The notes below the pieces were generated by a model. The model saw only the letters and a list, made by a program, of their open reading frames with translations. It did not search any database and was not told where the DNA came from. This document shows, one piece after another, positions 1 to 7,528 of a stretch of DNA of 64,000 nucleotides (positions within the stretch are counted from its first letter, which is position 1; every line of letters begins with the position of its first letter). The stretch comes from Saprospiraceae bacterium UBA6168 (GTDB lineage Bacteria; Bacteroidota; Bacteroidia; Chitinophagales; Saprospiraceae): NCBI GenBank assembly GCA_002435785.1, contig DIUC01000056.1:1-64000 (forward strand), in the 5' to 3' direction. The position numbers were made by a program, and so were the translations under genes.

Positions 1-8
1 TGGCCGAT

Positions 9-455
9 TCATGCAACAACGCCTCGTGTAATTACAAGCTTGTCAGTGAAGACTGGCTTGCCTTCTCTAAAAATCTTAACTGTATAATAACCTGAATGCA
101 AGCTCGACAAATCAAGCAATGAAGGTTCATTTGCAAAACAAGTTTGAGAAAATGAACTTACAAGTTTGCCCGTGACGTCAAAGATTTGGACGAAGGCCTC
201 AAAGTCTTCGGCAGCATTGGTTTCCAGTAAAGCCCAAGAATTGGCAGGATTTGGAAATAGCCTTGCTGCATACCCTGCTTCGCTAATTTCGGGCGTCTTA
301 ATGGGCTGCGCCCCGGCCCGCTGCCCCACCCCTTCCCTTTGAAAAACGCCCCCGCTCGTTGATAGCTTTGCTATCATACGGGTTTTGGTGACGGCCTCTA
401 GGCCGAAGTGCGTAGGCCAAGTAGGCATTTGCTGGATGGTGCTATTTGTATTCAT
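9..455 (-). CDS. Short protein with T9SS C-terminal sorting domain (probable remnant)
   Basis: 148 residues. The last ~80 match a type A sorting domain of the type IX secretion system: an FPNPA motif, then VQIFDVTGKLV, SGYYTVKIF and a basic/hydrophobic end (KLVITRG). Such domains send cargo across the outer membrane and are then cleaved. Cargo normally enters the periplasm by a Sec signal peptide, but this N-terminus is polar with no hydrophobic segment, and there is no large cargo domain. Residues ~35-55 come from a G/C-rich stretch unlike its surroundings. I infer a 3' remnant of a larger cargo gene fused to unrelated upstream sequence, or a decayed gene. The tail assignment is firm; expression is doubtful. 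Confidence 0.6.
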   Translation of the reverse strand: MNTNSTIQQMPTWPTHFGLEAVTKTRMIAKLSTSGGVFQREGVGQRAGAQPIKTPEISEAGYAARLFPNPANSWALLETNAAEDFEAFVQIFDVTGKLVSSFSQTCFANEPSLLDLSSLHSGYYTVKIFREGKPVFTDKLVITRGVVA

Positions 456-658
456 GTTATTTCATTTGATTTGATGATGAGCTTTCCCCCTAATTCAATC
501 CGCTGGATTTAAATTGTACCATCCGGTACGCCACCCCGCCAGTACCGGGCCAAACAAGTTCCGCCCGTGAGCAAACATACCCCCGAAAAGTGTGGCACAC
601 AAGCGGCGACCGTAAATTTATCCTTGAATTGTCGGCAGTTAGCATTTGCACTGGGTAT

Positions 659-847
659 CTTGTTCCGAAGATTTGGCGCGACAACTCTTGGAAATACCCC
701 GATGTTTCCAAGATTTGTCGCGATCTTTCCAAGATTTGTCGCGACAATTCCAAGAATTGTCGCGACAATTCTAAGATTCGTCGCGACAATTCTTGGAAAC
801 ACCCCGACGTTTCCAAGTTTTGTCGCGATGTTCCCAAGAAAAGTGCC
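659..847. repeat. 21-bp tandem array with palindromic TTGTCGCGACAA cores
   Basis: About nine units of exactly 21 bp start at 659, 680, 701, 722, 743, 764, 785, 806 and 827. A typical unit is GATCTTTCCAAGATTTGTCGC (one base longer than a safe quote, so read it at 722-742). Unit junctions build self-complementary TTGTCGCGACAA cores; 753-772 is a perfect 20-bp palindrome. Units at 680 and 785 carry the variant CTTGGAAAYACCCC. The period equals seven codons, so open frames with seven-residue repeats exist on both strands, but none has a recognisable start context or domain. The flanks 456-658 and 848-1010 hold no gene that I can support. Confidence 0.85.
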
Positions 848-1010
848 TACGCCGCAAGTAACCCTTCAAATCCCTTCCATTCATTTTGTTAAGCCTCGCC
901 TGCATTGCAATAGAAAAAAATAAATAAAGTGTAAAAAAACTTTATACAATTGCAAAAATCGTCGTAAACTTGTGCGCTGACATTTTTTTTTCACCAAACC
1001 AATTTCCCAA

Positions 1011-1706
1011 ATGGAAGAATATTTCTATCCGCCACCTGACAGTCAATTCCCTGCTTGGTTGGCCAATTACACACCCAAGGCTATTGCGCTGGCCGCCATC
1101 ATTGGCTTAACGCCCGATGAGGTGGCAAAACTGATTGTAATCAACAATGCGTTGAGCTTTACGGCTGGCCGCATCAATGCTTACGACAATGCCCTTTCGG
1201 AGTTCATTCGCACCCGCCAAATCATCTTGAACGGCGACCTGACAAACCAAATGCTGGAAGCCGTGGAATTCGAAGACCAACCCGCCGTGGTAGTGCCCCC
1301 TACCGCAGCCCCGGCCAATATCAAGGCTTTTATACAGAACCTGGTGGTGCGCACCCGTGCCTGTCCCACGCTGAACGAAATGAAAAAAAAGGAAATGGGC
1401 GTACTGCCAAAGCCAAAGTCGGTGCCCACGCTTCAAGCCGTGCTCAAAGGCGAGCTGGTGCTTGGGCAGCCCGTGCTGGAGTGCAAGCTCTATGGCTATT
1501 CCGTTTTTGAGATTTGGCGCAAGGTGACCGGCACCGGCGATTTTGTTTACTTGGACTTCCGGGTCGGCAATACCTATACCGACAACACACCGCTACCGCC
1601 GGGCCTCACTGCCGTGCAGTACGATTACAAGATTCGCCTCCTTGGCGACGATAATGTGCCCGTCACCGATTATTCCAACGTGGTGACGCTGACCAAGACG
1701 GCGTAA
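1011..1706 (+). CDS. Hypothetical protein, 231 aa
   Basis: I do not recognise this family. It starts at ATG 1011 after an A/T-rich leader with no Shine-Dalgarno. No signal peptide or membrane segment is evident. Residues 1-85 look helical (AIALAAIIGLTPDEVAKLIVINNAL). Residues ~88-105 are Pro/Ala/Val-rich, like a linker. The C-terminal ~85 residues (ECKLYGYSVFEIWRKV, then YDYKIRLLGDDNVPVTDYSNVVTL) resemble a fibronectin-III-like beta sandwich, which is a guess from the alternation pattern. Codon use matches neighbouring genes, so it is probably real. An imperfect inverted repeat at 1747-1798 follows. Confidence 0.75.
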   Translation: MEEYFYPPPDSQFPAWLANYTPKAIALAAIIGLTPDEVAKLIVINNALSFTAGRINAYDNALSEFIRTRQIILNGDLTNQMLEAVEFEDQPAVVVPPTAAPANIKAFIQNLVVRTRACPTLNEMKKKEMGVLPKPKSVPTLQAVLKGELVLGQPVLECKLYGYSVFEIWRKVTGTGDFVYLDFRVGNTYTDNTPLPPGLTAVQYDYKIRLLGDDNVPVTDYSNVVTLTKTA

Positions 1707-1746
1707 GGGGTACGGAGATACCGAAGATTTGCGCAAGCAATTGTAA

Positions 1747-1798
1747 AATGGGTTGTTGGGTTGTTGGGGTTTTATCTCCAATAACTCAACGACCCATT
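1747..1798. terminator. Imperfect inverted repeat from GGGTTGTTG micro-repeats
   Basis: Arms 1747-1767 (AATGGGTTGTTGGGTTGTTG...) and 1778-1798 (...CTCAACGACCCATT) pair over 21 positions with G-T wobbles around a short loop, about 40 bp after the stop of the 1011 gene. TGTTGTTTTA follows. It probably ends transcription. It is also one of the micro-repeat-built palindromes found at many gene ends in this window. Confidence 0.55.
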
Positions 1799-1957
1799 GT
1801 TGTTTTATCAATGGTCATTAAACCCATCCGGGGATGCTGATGGGCTATTCAAATTTAATCCCTCCTGGATTTTATGATAAAGCCCATTGATAGGTGGTTA
1901 TTTGATTCGCCAAATTCCAGGAAGCATTTACCTTGGCACTTTAATAACCGAATCAGC

Positions 1958-4141
1958 ATGAAACAAACCTTTTACCTCCTCCTCCTGCTCGCTTTTACCG
2001 CCTGTAAAACCACCGACCTCGGCCGCTGGCAAGCACAAGCCGCCAATGTCACCATCATTCGGGACGACTTCGGCATCCCACATATTTACGGAAAAACAGA
2101 CGCCGACGCTGTGTTCGGAATGCTCTATGCGCAGTGCGAGGACGATTTCAACCGGGTGGAACGCAACTACATCTGGGCCATTGGCCGTCTGGCGGAGGTG
2201 GAGGGCGAAAAGGAACTGTACAGTGACCTCCGTGCCCACCTGTTCATGACCGAGGACGAGGCGAAAGCCAATTATGAAAAAAGCCCTGACTGGCTGAAAA
2301 AACTCTGCGACGCATTTGCCGACGGCGTCAATTTCTACCTGCACACGCACCCCGAAGTGAAGCCGAAACTGTTGACCCGCTTTGAGCCGTGGTTTCCGAT
2401 TTACTTCAGCGAAGGCAGTATCGGTGGGGACATTGAATCTATTTCGACAGAGGGGATTGAGGCATTTTATGAAGACAAAGAAGGGATGGGGATGGGGAAC
2501 ACCAATTTGCGGATTGGGGAGTTCGGATTGCGGATTAACGACGAGCCACGAGGCTCCAATGGCTTTGCCCTGTCCGGCAAAATGACGGCCTCCGGCAATG
2601 CCATGCTGCTCATCAACCCACATACCTCGTTTTACTTCCGACCAGAGGTGCATGTGGTGAGCGAGGAGGGGCTGAACGTATATGGGGCCGTCACTTGGGG
2701 GCAATTTTTTGTCTATCAAGGGTTTAACGAAAAAACGGGCTGGATGCACACCTCTTCTTACACCGACGTGATGGACGAGTTCGTGGAGACCGTCACCGAA
2801 GAGAACGGCCAGTTCTTTTATAAATATGGCACTGAAAAACGCCCCGTCATTGCGAAGCAGGTCAGCTTAAAATATAAAGACGGCAATGGAATAAAGGAAC
2901 GGAAATTCCCCATTTACCGCACCCACCACGGCCCCATTACCCACATGATTGGCGACCGCTGGGTTTCCACCGCCATGATGTGGGACCCCGTGAAGGCGCT
3001 CACGCAATCGTTTACCCGCACGAAACTGAGCAACCATGCGGAGTTCCGCAAGATGATGGACATCCGAACGAACTCCTCGAACAGCACCGTCTTCGCCGAT
3101 GCGGAAGGGAACATCGCCTTCTACCACGGCAATTTTGTCCCGAAAAGGGATACCATATTCGACTTCTCGAAGCCCGTGAACGGCAGCAACCCCGCCACCG
3201 ACTGGCAGGGCCTGCATGCTGTGGATGAGTGCATCGTCGTCGTAAACCCACCAAATGGCTGGCTGCAAAACTGCAATTCCACGCCCTTCACCTGTGCTGG
3301 GGAAAACAGCCCCAAGCCAGAAAATTACCCTGTTTACATGCAGCTTCCTGCCGAAAATTTCAGGGGAGTCCATGCCCAGCGTTTGTTGTACATGAACAAG
3401 GACTTTACCCTTGATAAATTAATTGAAACAGCCTATGACCCATCGCTGCCAGGATTGGAATATTTGATTCCAGGTCTCATCAATGCTTATTATGAAACGG
3501 GGGTGTCGTCACCAGAAGAAGCATTTGCACTTGCCCCCGCTATTGAGGAACTTCGTTATTGGAATTTTCGAGTGAGCAAGGAATCCGTCGCCATGTCGCT
3601 GGCGCACTACTATGCCAACCTTTACGAACAGAAGGGCCATGCCCCGAAAGGATTGACCGACATGGAGCGTATCAAGTACTTTGGCACGGGTTCGCCCCCA
3701 ACGGAGCGGCTGGCCATTTTCAAGGAAGCCGTGCAGCAGCTCACCGCCGATTTTGGGAAATGGGACGTGCCGTGGGGCGAAATCAACCGCTTCCAACGCA
3801 TCAACGGCGACATCGAGCAACCTTTTGACGACAGCAAGCCGAGCTTGCCTTGTGGCCTCGCCTCCGCCAAATGGGGCGCCCTAGCCTCCTATGGCGCTCG
3901 CCAGTACAATGGCACGAAGCGCATCTACGGTACTTCCGGCAACAGCTTCGTGGCAGTGGTAGAGTTCGGCCCAAAACTGAAGGCCAAGAGCCTGCTGGCT
4001 GGCGGTCAGAGCGGGGACCCGAAGTCGCCACACTTCTACGACCAGGCGCAGCGATACGTGGACAGGCAGTTCAAGGACGTGGCGTTTTACCGGGAGGACG
4101 TGGAGAAAAGGGCGAAACGGAAGTACAAGCCGGGGGAGTAG
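1958..4141 (+). CDS. Penicillin acylase family protein (Ntn-hydrolase lipoprotein)
   Basis: Penicillin G acylase-type N-terminal nucleophile amidohydrolase, 727 aa from ATG 1958. I prefer this start to the frame opening at 1874 because it begins a lipoprotein signal (hydrophobic LLLLLAFTAC with lipobox Cys16). Known for the family: a precursor cleaves itself so that a Ser starts the beta chain and is the nucleophile. The matching site is RGSNGFALSG, Ser at about residue 200. The alpha-chain motif RDDFGIPHIYG and the context YIWAIGRLAEVEGE also fit. Substrate unknown: family members hydrolyse beta-lactam side chains, acyl-homoserine lactones or lipopeptide acyl groups. Residues ~175-195, just before the nucleophile, are encoded by micro-repeat DNA (2481-2539). 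Probably periplasmic or on the outer membrane. Confidence 0.9.
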   Translation: MKQTFYLLLLLAFTACKTTDLGRWQAQAANVTIIRDDFGIPHIYGKTDADAVFGMLYAQCEDDFNRVERNYIWAIGRLAEVEGEKELYSDLRAHLFMTEDEAKANYEKSPDWLKKLCDAFADGVNFYLHTHPEVKPKLLTRFEPWFPIYFSEGSIGGDIESISTEGIEAFYEDKEGMGMGNTNLRIGEFGLRINDEPRGSNGFALSGKMTASGNAMLLINPHTSFYFRPEVHVVSEEGLNVYGAVTWGQFFVYQGFNEKTGWMHTSSYTDVMDEFVETVTEENGQFFYKYGTEKRPVIAKQVSLKYKDGNGIKERKFPIYRTHHGPITHMIGDRWVSTAMMWDPVKALTQSFTRTKLSNHAEFRKMMDIRTNSSNSTVFADAEGNIAFYHGNFVPKRDTIFDFSKPVNGSNPATDWQGLHAVDECIVVVNPPNGWLQNCNSTPFTCAGENSPKPENYPVYMQLPAENFRGVHAQRLLYMNKDFTLDKLIETAYDPSLPGLEYLIPGLINAYYETGVSSPEEAFALAPAIEELRYWNFRVSKESVAMSLAHYYANLYEQKGHAPKGLTDMERIKYFGTGSPPTERLAIFKEAVQQLTADFGKWDVPWGEINRFQRINGDIEQPFDDSKPSLPCGLASAKWGALASYGARQYNGTKRIYGTSGNSFVAVVEFGPKLKAKSLLAGGQSGDPKSPHFYDQAQRYVDRQFKDVAFYREDVEKRAKRKYKPGE

Positions 4142-4393
4142 GGGCAAGTTGCAGCCCCGGTCAAACAAAACCAATTTCCATGAACTACTTGATTGACATA
4201 ACGAAAGGCTAATTTTTTGCTGAGTAGCACCTTGAGAACGACTTTGAGCATAAAATTTGCAGGGCAGGATTTACCACCGAGCTACTTTCCCGATAAATCC
4301 CCCCTTCCAATCCCTTTTCTGGAACTGATTCTTTCATTTCCATGCGCCGCAATTTTCTGAATGAATTGCAGGGCAGGGACAAATTATGCTCAA

Positions 4394-5095
4394 ATGAAGT
4401 CTTTTAAGCTGATGTTGGTTGGCTGCCTATTGCTCGTTTTGCCTGTTCTTTCCTTCTCTCAAAAACACTGGGAGATAGGCGTTTCTCCCGGCCTGATGAA
4501 TTATTATGGCGACTTGACGCCACCCTTGTTTACCATCAAAGAAGTCTTTGCTGGCGGACAGGTCAGCGTTCGCCGCTATTTTGACAGGGAACATGCCATT
4601 CGGGTGAACATCCTGCATGGCAAGCTCGCTGGCGACGACCATAATTTTGACAAGAACTACCAACGTGGCAACCGGTTTGAGGGGCGATTGACGGAATTTT
4701 CCGTAATGGGCGAGTATGACTTTAGTGGCCGCAAGCGTTTCTCGGCGAGGAGGGGTTACCAGCAAATGTCTTCCCTCTACCTGTTTGGGGGCGGTTCGGT
4801 TGCTTACTTTGACCCAACCGTCCACTATGGCAGCGCACAAAGCAAGGACCTGGACGTGGACTACATCAACTGGCACATAGGAATGCCCATCGGCGGCGGC
4901 GTGAGGATTGACGCAACCGAGCGGCTGGTATTTGGGCTGGAACTGAGCTATCGTTTTACCATTTCCGATTTTCTGGACGGCACCCAAGCTTCTGGAAATT
5001 CCTACAAAAACGATTCTTATACCTTTGGGGGCATCTCGGTGGGATACCGTTTCTTTGACAAAACCAAGGAAAAGGAGGCGGGAGAGAAAAAATAA
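4394..5095 (+). CDS. Outer membrane beta-barrel protein, DUF6089-like
   Basis: 233 aa from ATG 4394. A Sec signal peptide (KLMLVGCLLLVLPVLSFSQ) is followed by WEIGVSPGLMNYYGDLTP, a typical opening of small Bacteroidota barrels of the DUF6089 type. Amphipathic strands alternate through the body (VSVRRYFDREHAIRVNILHG, FSVMGEYDF, MSSLYLFGGGSVAYF, LVFGLELSYRF), and the protein closes on the strand GGISVGYRFF plus a charged tail (KTKEKEAGEKK). No enzymatic motif. Specific role unknown; some relatives lie beside cell-envelope genes. The acylase gene upstream is 250 bp away, so they are probably separate units. Confidence 0.8.
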   Translation: MKSFKLMLVGCLLLVLPVLSFSQKHWEIGVSPGLMNYYGDLTPPLFTIKEVFAGGQVSVRRYFDREHAIRVNILHGKLAGDDHNFDKNYQRGNRFEGRLTEFSVMGEYDFSGRKRFSARRGYQQMSSLYLFGGGSVAYFDPTVHYGSAQSKDLDVDYINWHIGMPIGGGVRIDATERLVFGLELSYRFTISDFLDGTQASGNSYKNDSYTFGGISVGYRFFDKTKEKEAGEKK

Positions 5096-5219
5096 TCCAT
5101 TTGGATGGCCTCAGGCCACAGATTTTTTTTTTGAAAAAGGGAAAACAATTGCCGTATTTTGAACGAAAATTGGTGGGGCTGCGTTTTCAGTCCACATCCT
5201 TATACATATTTTGAAAACT

Positions 5220-5522
5220 ATGCAAGCGGAAATCAAGCGAGTGCACATAATAAGTCGGTTGAATGGCGGTTGGGCCGTCTTGAAGCAGGGTGCTTCGAGG
5301 GCCTTGAAGGTGTATCCGACAAAAGAGGACGCCGTGTTGGGTTCTTATCCCTTTCTCCAATTAGGCTTCGACCTGGTCATCCATCGCAAAGATGGCTCGG
5401 TTGAGCAGTTTAAAAAGGCTACCGAAATTCCCCTCTCTGGTATTTCGCTGGATGGACTGGAGAAAAAAGCAGCGACGAAAAGTCGGCAAAAAAGCAAGAC
5501 AAATGCCGGAGCAAGCAAGTAA
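5220..5522 (+). CDS. DUF2188 domain protein
   Basis: 100 aa from ATG 5220; an in-frame TTG at 5211 would add MKT. The segment NGGWAVLKQGASRALKVYPTKEDA, then GFDLVIHRKDGSVEQF, matches the small DUF2188 fold (pattern GGWavk...a...t...A, then vvHgkdGrI). The C-terminal ~30 residues are Lys/Ser/Ala-rich and probably disordered, perhaps nucleic-acid binding. Cytoplasmic; function of the family unknown. It lies 83 bp upstream of the TIR-like gene at 5606 on the same strand, so co-transcription is possible. Confidence 0.7.
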   Translation: MQAEIKRVHIISRLNGGWAVLKQGASRALKVYPTKEDAVLGSYPFLQLGFDLVIHRKDGSVEQFKKATEIPLSGISLDGLEKKAATKSRQKSKTNAGASK

Positions 5523-5605
5523 AAAAGTCCCTCCCCTGCCCGCTTGAACTTGGTATCAGTTACCAACAGCTACTTTCCAAACCTTTTCAACACTTCACAC
5601 GCACA

Positions 5606-6223
5606 ATGAGCAGCTTCGACAAGAACGTTTTCATCAATTGTCCCTACGACGATGAATACCTGCCGCTGCTAAAGTCCCTTATCTTCACCATAAAAGCATG
5701 TGGCTTTAATCCCCGCATAGCTTTGGAGCGCTTCAATTCCGCAGAGGTGCGGCTACAAAAAATCAAGCAACTGATTGAGGAGTCGAGCTACAGCGTCCAT
5801 GACCTGAGCAGGATAAAGGCTGCCAATGCGGGCGACTATTTCCGCTTGAACATGGCCCTGGAACTGGGCATGGACATCGGGTGCCGGGACTACCACCCTG
5901 ATGCCGTTTTCCGGGGCAAAAAGCTGTTGGTGCTGGAACACGAGCGTTTCAGCGTACAGAAGGGCTTGTCCGACATGTCCTTCGGCGATTGCAAAAGCCA
6001 TGAAGGCAGTGAGGAGAAGCTGATAAAATGCGTTCGGGATTGGTTCTACGAGTCGGGGGTGAAAAAAATCAAGCCAGCCTCCGTGATTTGGAACGATTTT
6101 AACGTATTCATGGCCAATCTGTACCTCGAAAAATCAGCGCAAGGGTATAGCAGCAATGAGATTGACCATATCCTGGTCCCAGAGTACATTGATTGGATTG
6201 ACGAGCGTTTTGATGGGGCATGA
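5606..6223 (+). CDS. TIR-like / deoxyribosyltransferase-like fold protein
   Basis: 205 aa. It opens with FDKNVFINCPYDDEYLPLL, like beta strand 1 of TIR and nucleoside-deoxyribosyltransferase Rossmann-like folds. GFNPRIALERF, VHDLSRIKA and LNMALELGMDIG follow. The ELG motif (Glu86) is placed like the catalytic Glu of NAD-cleaving TIR-like nucleotide-binding proteins (NVxFELGxxxG). A Lys/Trp-rich helical tail makes up the rest. From general knowledge, proteins opening this way are scattered through bacterial accessory genomes and are usually left as hypothetical. I infer an NAD- or nucleotide-targeting conflict effector. The fold is inferred from motif order only; Glu86 as catalytic is a hypothesis. 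Confidence 0.6.
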   Translation: MSSFDKNVFINCPYDDEYLPLLKSLIFTIKACGFNPRIALERFNSAEVRLQKIKQLIEESSYSVHDLSRIKAANAGDYFRLNMALELGMDIGCRDYHPDAVFRGKKLLVLEHERFSVQKGLSDMSFGDCKSHEGSEEKLIKCVRDWFYESGVKKIKPASVIWNDFNVFMANLYLEKSAQGYSSNEIDHILVPEYIDWIDERFDGA

Positions 6224-6347
6224 ACTTTCAGCAAAATTACCACAAAACAAAAAATGCCCGCCCCGGTAAACCGGAAGCGGGCCCCATCGTCATTGGTCTA
6301 TAGAAAAGAAAACTACTATTTGGCACAAGGCATTCTCAGGGGGTTTA

Positions 6348-6776
6348 TCACCTGACGACCTTGCGATTACCTTCATTGAATTGTATGAGCCGAGCCTTTT
6401 CCGCTTTGGGCTTTACCACGTTTTGCACAAACTCAAGTGCCGCCTCTTTGGACGAAAAGTTGGCCATAATCATATAGGAGTAGCCACCTTCTGGCAGTTT
6501 CTCATATAGTACACTGCCAAATTGCCGGAACACAGGCGCTGTTTTGTCCATCGGATAGGTCGAGGTGGCTATCTCGATGGCCATACCGGTATAAAGTTGC
6601 GGAAAACGCTTGTGGTAGCGAGTGGTGGATGCGACCGGAGCAGGCTTCTTTCCGGGTGCGCTTACGGAGGCAAGCGTGGGTTCTGGCTCAAAAGCAGCAC
6701 CTCCTTGGCAAAATGCGCCAGCGCTCAGGCCCAACAGAAGCGACAAGGAAACCGTGCGAATGGTATTCATGTTCAT
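6348..6776 (-). CDS. Secreted protein with SPOR-like domain
   Basis: 142 aa with an N-terminal signal peptide (TVSLSLLLGLSAGAFCQ). A Pro/Ala/Ser linker (~25-55) leads to residues ~60-142: MAIEIATSTYPMDKTAPVFRQFGSVLYEKLPEGGYSYMIM, then FSSKEAALEFVQNV and GNRKVV. This resembles the SPOR-like layout found in Bacteroidota, with FG.V.YE, a glycine turn and a Y.Y strand before an amphipathic helix. SPOR domains bind denuded peptidoglycan; whether this one does is inference. Two in-frame ATGs (6776, 6770) are equally good starts. Stands alone between convergent and divergent neighbours. Confidence 0.65.
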   Translation of the reverse strand: MNMNTIRTVSLSLLLGLSAGAFCQGGAAFEPEPTLASVSAPGKKPAPVASTTRYHKRFPQLYTGMAIEIATSTYPMDKTAPVFRQFGSVLYEKLPEGGYSYMIMANFSSKEAALEFVQNVVKPKAEKARLIQFNEGNRKVVR

Positions 6777-6868
6777 GGTATTACAAATTTAACATTTTAC
6801 ATATTCGTAAAAATCATGCCAAGTTTGCCTACCGTTTAACAGGCAAACTTGGCAAACGGCAACCGACC

Positions 6869-7066
6869 TCAGCCCAATTGACCTGAAGGGATTTTCGTAC
6901 GGGCAGACTTGAATTCTGATGAACGGCTGTCCAATGAAAAGGACGAAGACGGCTTGTCTTCGGTGGTGGAATCGGAAGCACTGGCTGGCTTCCCGGAGCC
7001 TACTGTGAATAGTAGTAGCCCAAATGACAAGGCCATTAGGCAAAATAGTGTAACAGAGTGTTCCAT
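6869..7066 (-). CDS. Putative small signal-peptide protein, 65 aa
   Basis: From ATG 7066 the product starts with a strong hydrophobic segment (SVTLFCLMALSFGLLLFTVGSG), then a Ser/Asp/Lys-rich stretch without cysteines. It could be a secreted or membrane-anchored peptide. The frame continues upstream to 7126 without hydrophobic content. No family recognised and no conserved neighbour, so this is a low-confidence gene. Confidence 0.35.
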   Translation of the reverse strand: MEHSVTLFCLMALSFGLLLFTVGSGKPASASDSTTEDKPSSSFSLDSRSSEFKSARTKIPSGQLG

Positions 7067-7237
7067 GCGAGCTTTGGTAAAATGTTCTGGATTATTGTTA
7101 GTATCAGTTTTCTTACTAATGACCAATGAGCTCGGATGAGTGGTGTGTTCAAATCACAATGACGATGCAAACATAGGAAATTTTAATATTCATATTTGTA
7201 CTTTTTGATGCTTTTTTTTAAAATATTTTTTTTGGAC

Positions 7238-7265
7238 TTGAACTTTCAGAAAAGTCTTATCTTCG
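7238..7265 (+). promoter_or_regulatory. Bacteroidota-type promoter for tRNA-Leu
   Basis: TTG at 7238-7240, a 17-bp spacer, then TATCTTCG at 7258-7265, one mismatch from the phylum -7 consensus TAnnTTTG. Initiation near 7272 would give a ~45-nt leader before the tRNA. Confidence 0.5.
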
Positions 7266-7316
7266 CCCCGCTTTTTAAGGAAAGCAATTCGGAAATTTAT
7301 TTTTCCAAGTCTTCAT

Positions 7317-7400
7317 ACCCGTGTGGCGAAATTGGTAGACGCGCTACTTTGAGGGGGTAGTGTCCGCAAGGATGTGCTGGTTCAAATCCAGTCGCGGGTA
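7317..7400 (+). tRNA. tRNA-Leu (anticodon GAG)
   Basis: 84 nt with a long variable arm (class II). The acceptor stem ACCCGTG pairs with CGCGGGT, discriminator A at 7400. The anticodon stem CTACT/GGTAG encloses loop TTGAGGG, giving GAG. The T arm is GCTGG-TTCAAAT-CCAGT. CCA is not encoded (the next bases are CCC), so it must be added after transcription. It reads CUC/CUU leucine codons. A U-tract hairpin follows at 7407. Confidence 0.97.
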
Positions 7401-7406
7401 CCCACA

Positions 7407-7449
7407 AAAGCGTAACGAGTTGACTGACAACTTGTTGCGCTTTTTTTTT
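7407..7449 (+). terminator. Rho-independent terminator of tRNA-Leu
   Basis: AAAGCGTAACGAGTTG pairs imperfectly with CAACTTGTTGCGCTTT around ACTGA, followed by a T9 run. Confidence 0.85.
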
Positions 7450-7455
7450 GCAAAA

Positions 7456-7497
7456 AAATGAAATGGGCATTGGATAGATACCAATGCCCTTTCATTT
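7456..7497 (-). terminator. Terminator of the BNR/T9SS gene
   Basis: AAATGAAATGGGCATTGG pairs with CCAATGCCCTTTCATTT around a 7-base loop. Read on the minus strand it is followed by a T run (CATTTTTTT), 30 bp after the stop of the gene at 7529. Confidence 0.8.
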
Positions 7498-7528
7498 TGT
7501 AAAAATGGGTAGCGCAAAAGCCGCAGCC

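Noticed and set aside
490..837. Seven-residue repeat protein on the minus strand (and frames on plus)
   Set aside because: The heptad pattern is a direct result of the 21-bp DNA period. Several overlapping frames are open at once, and none has a start context or domain.
659..847. CRISPR array
   Set aside because: The period is 21 bp with no unique spacers and no cas genes; units are contiguous and degenerate.
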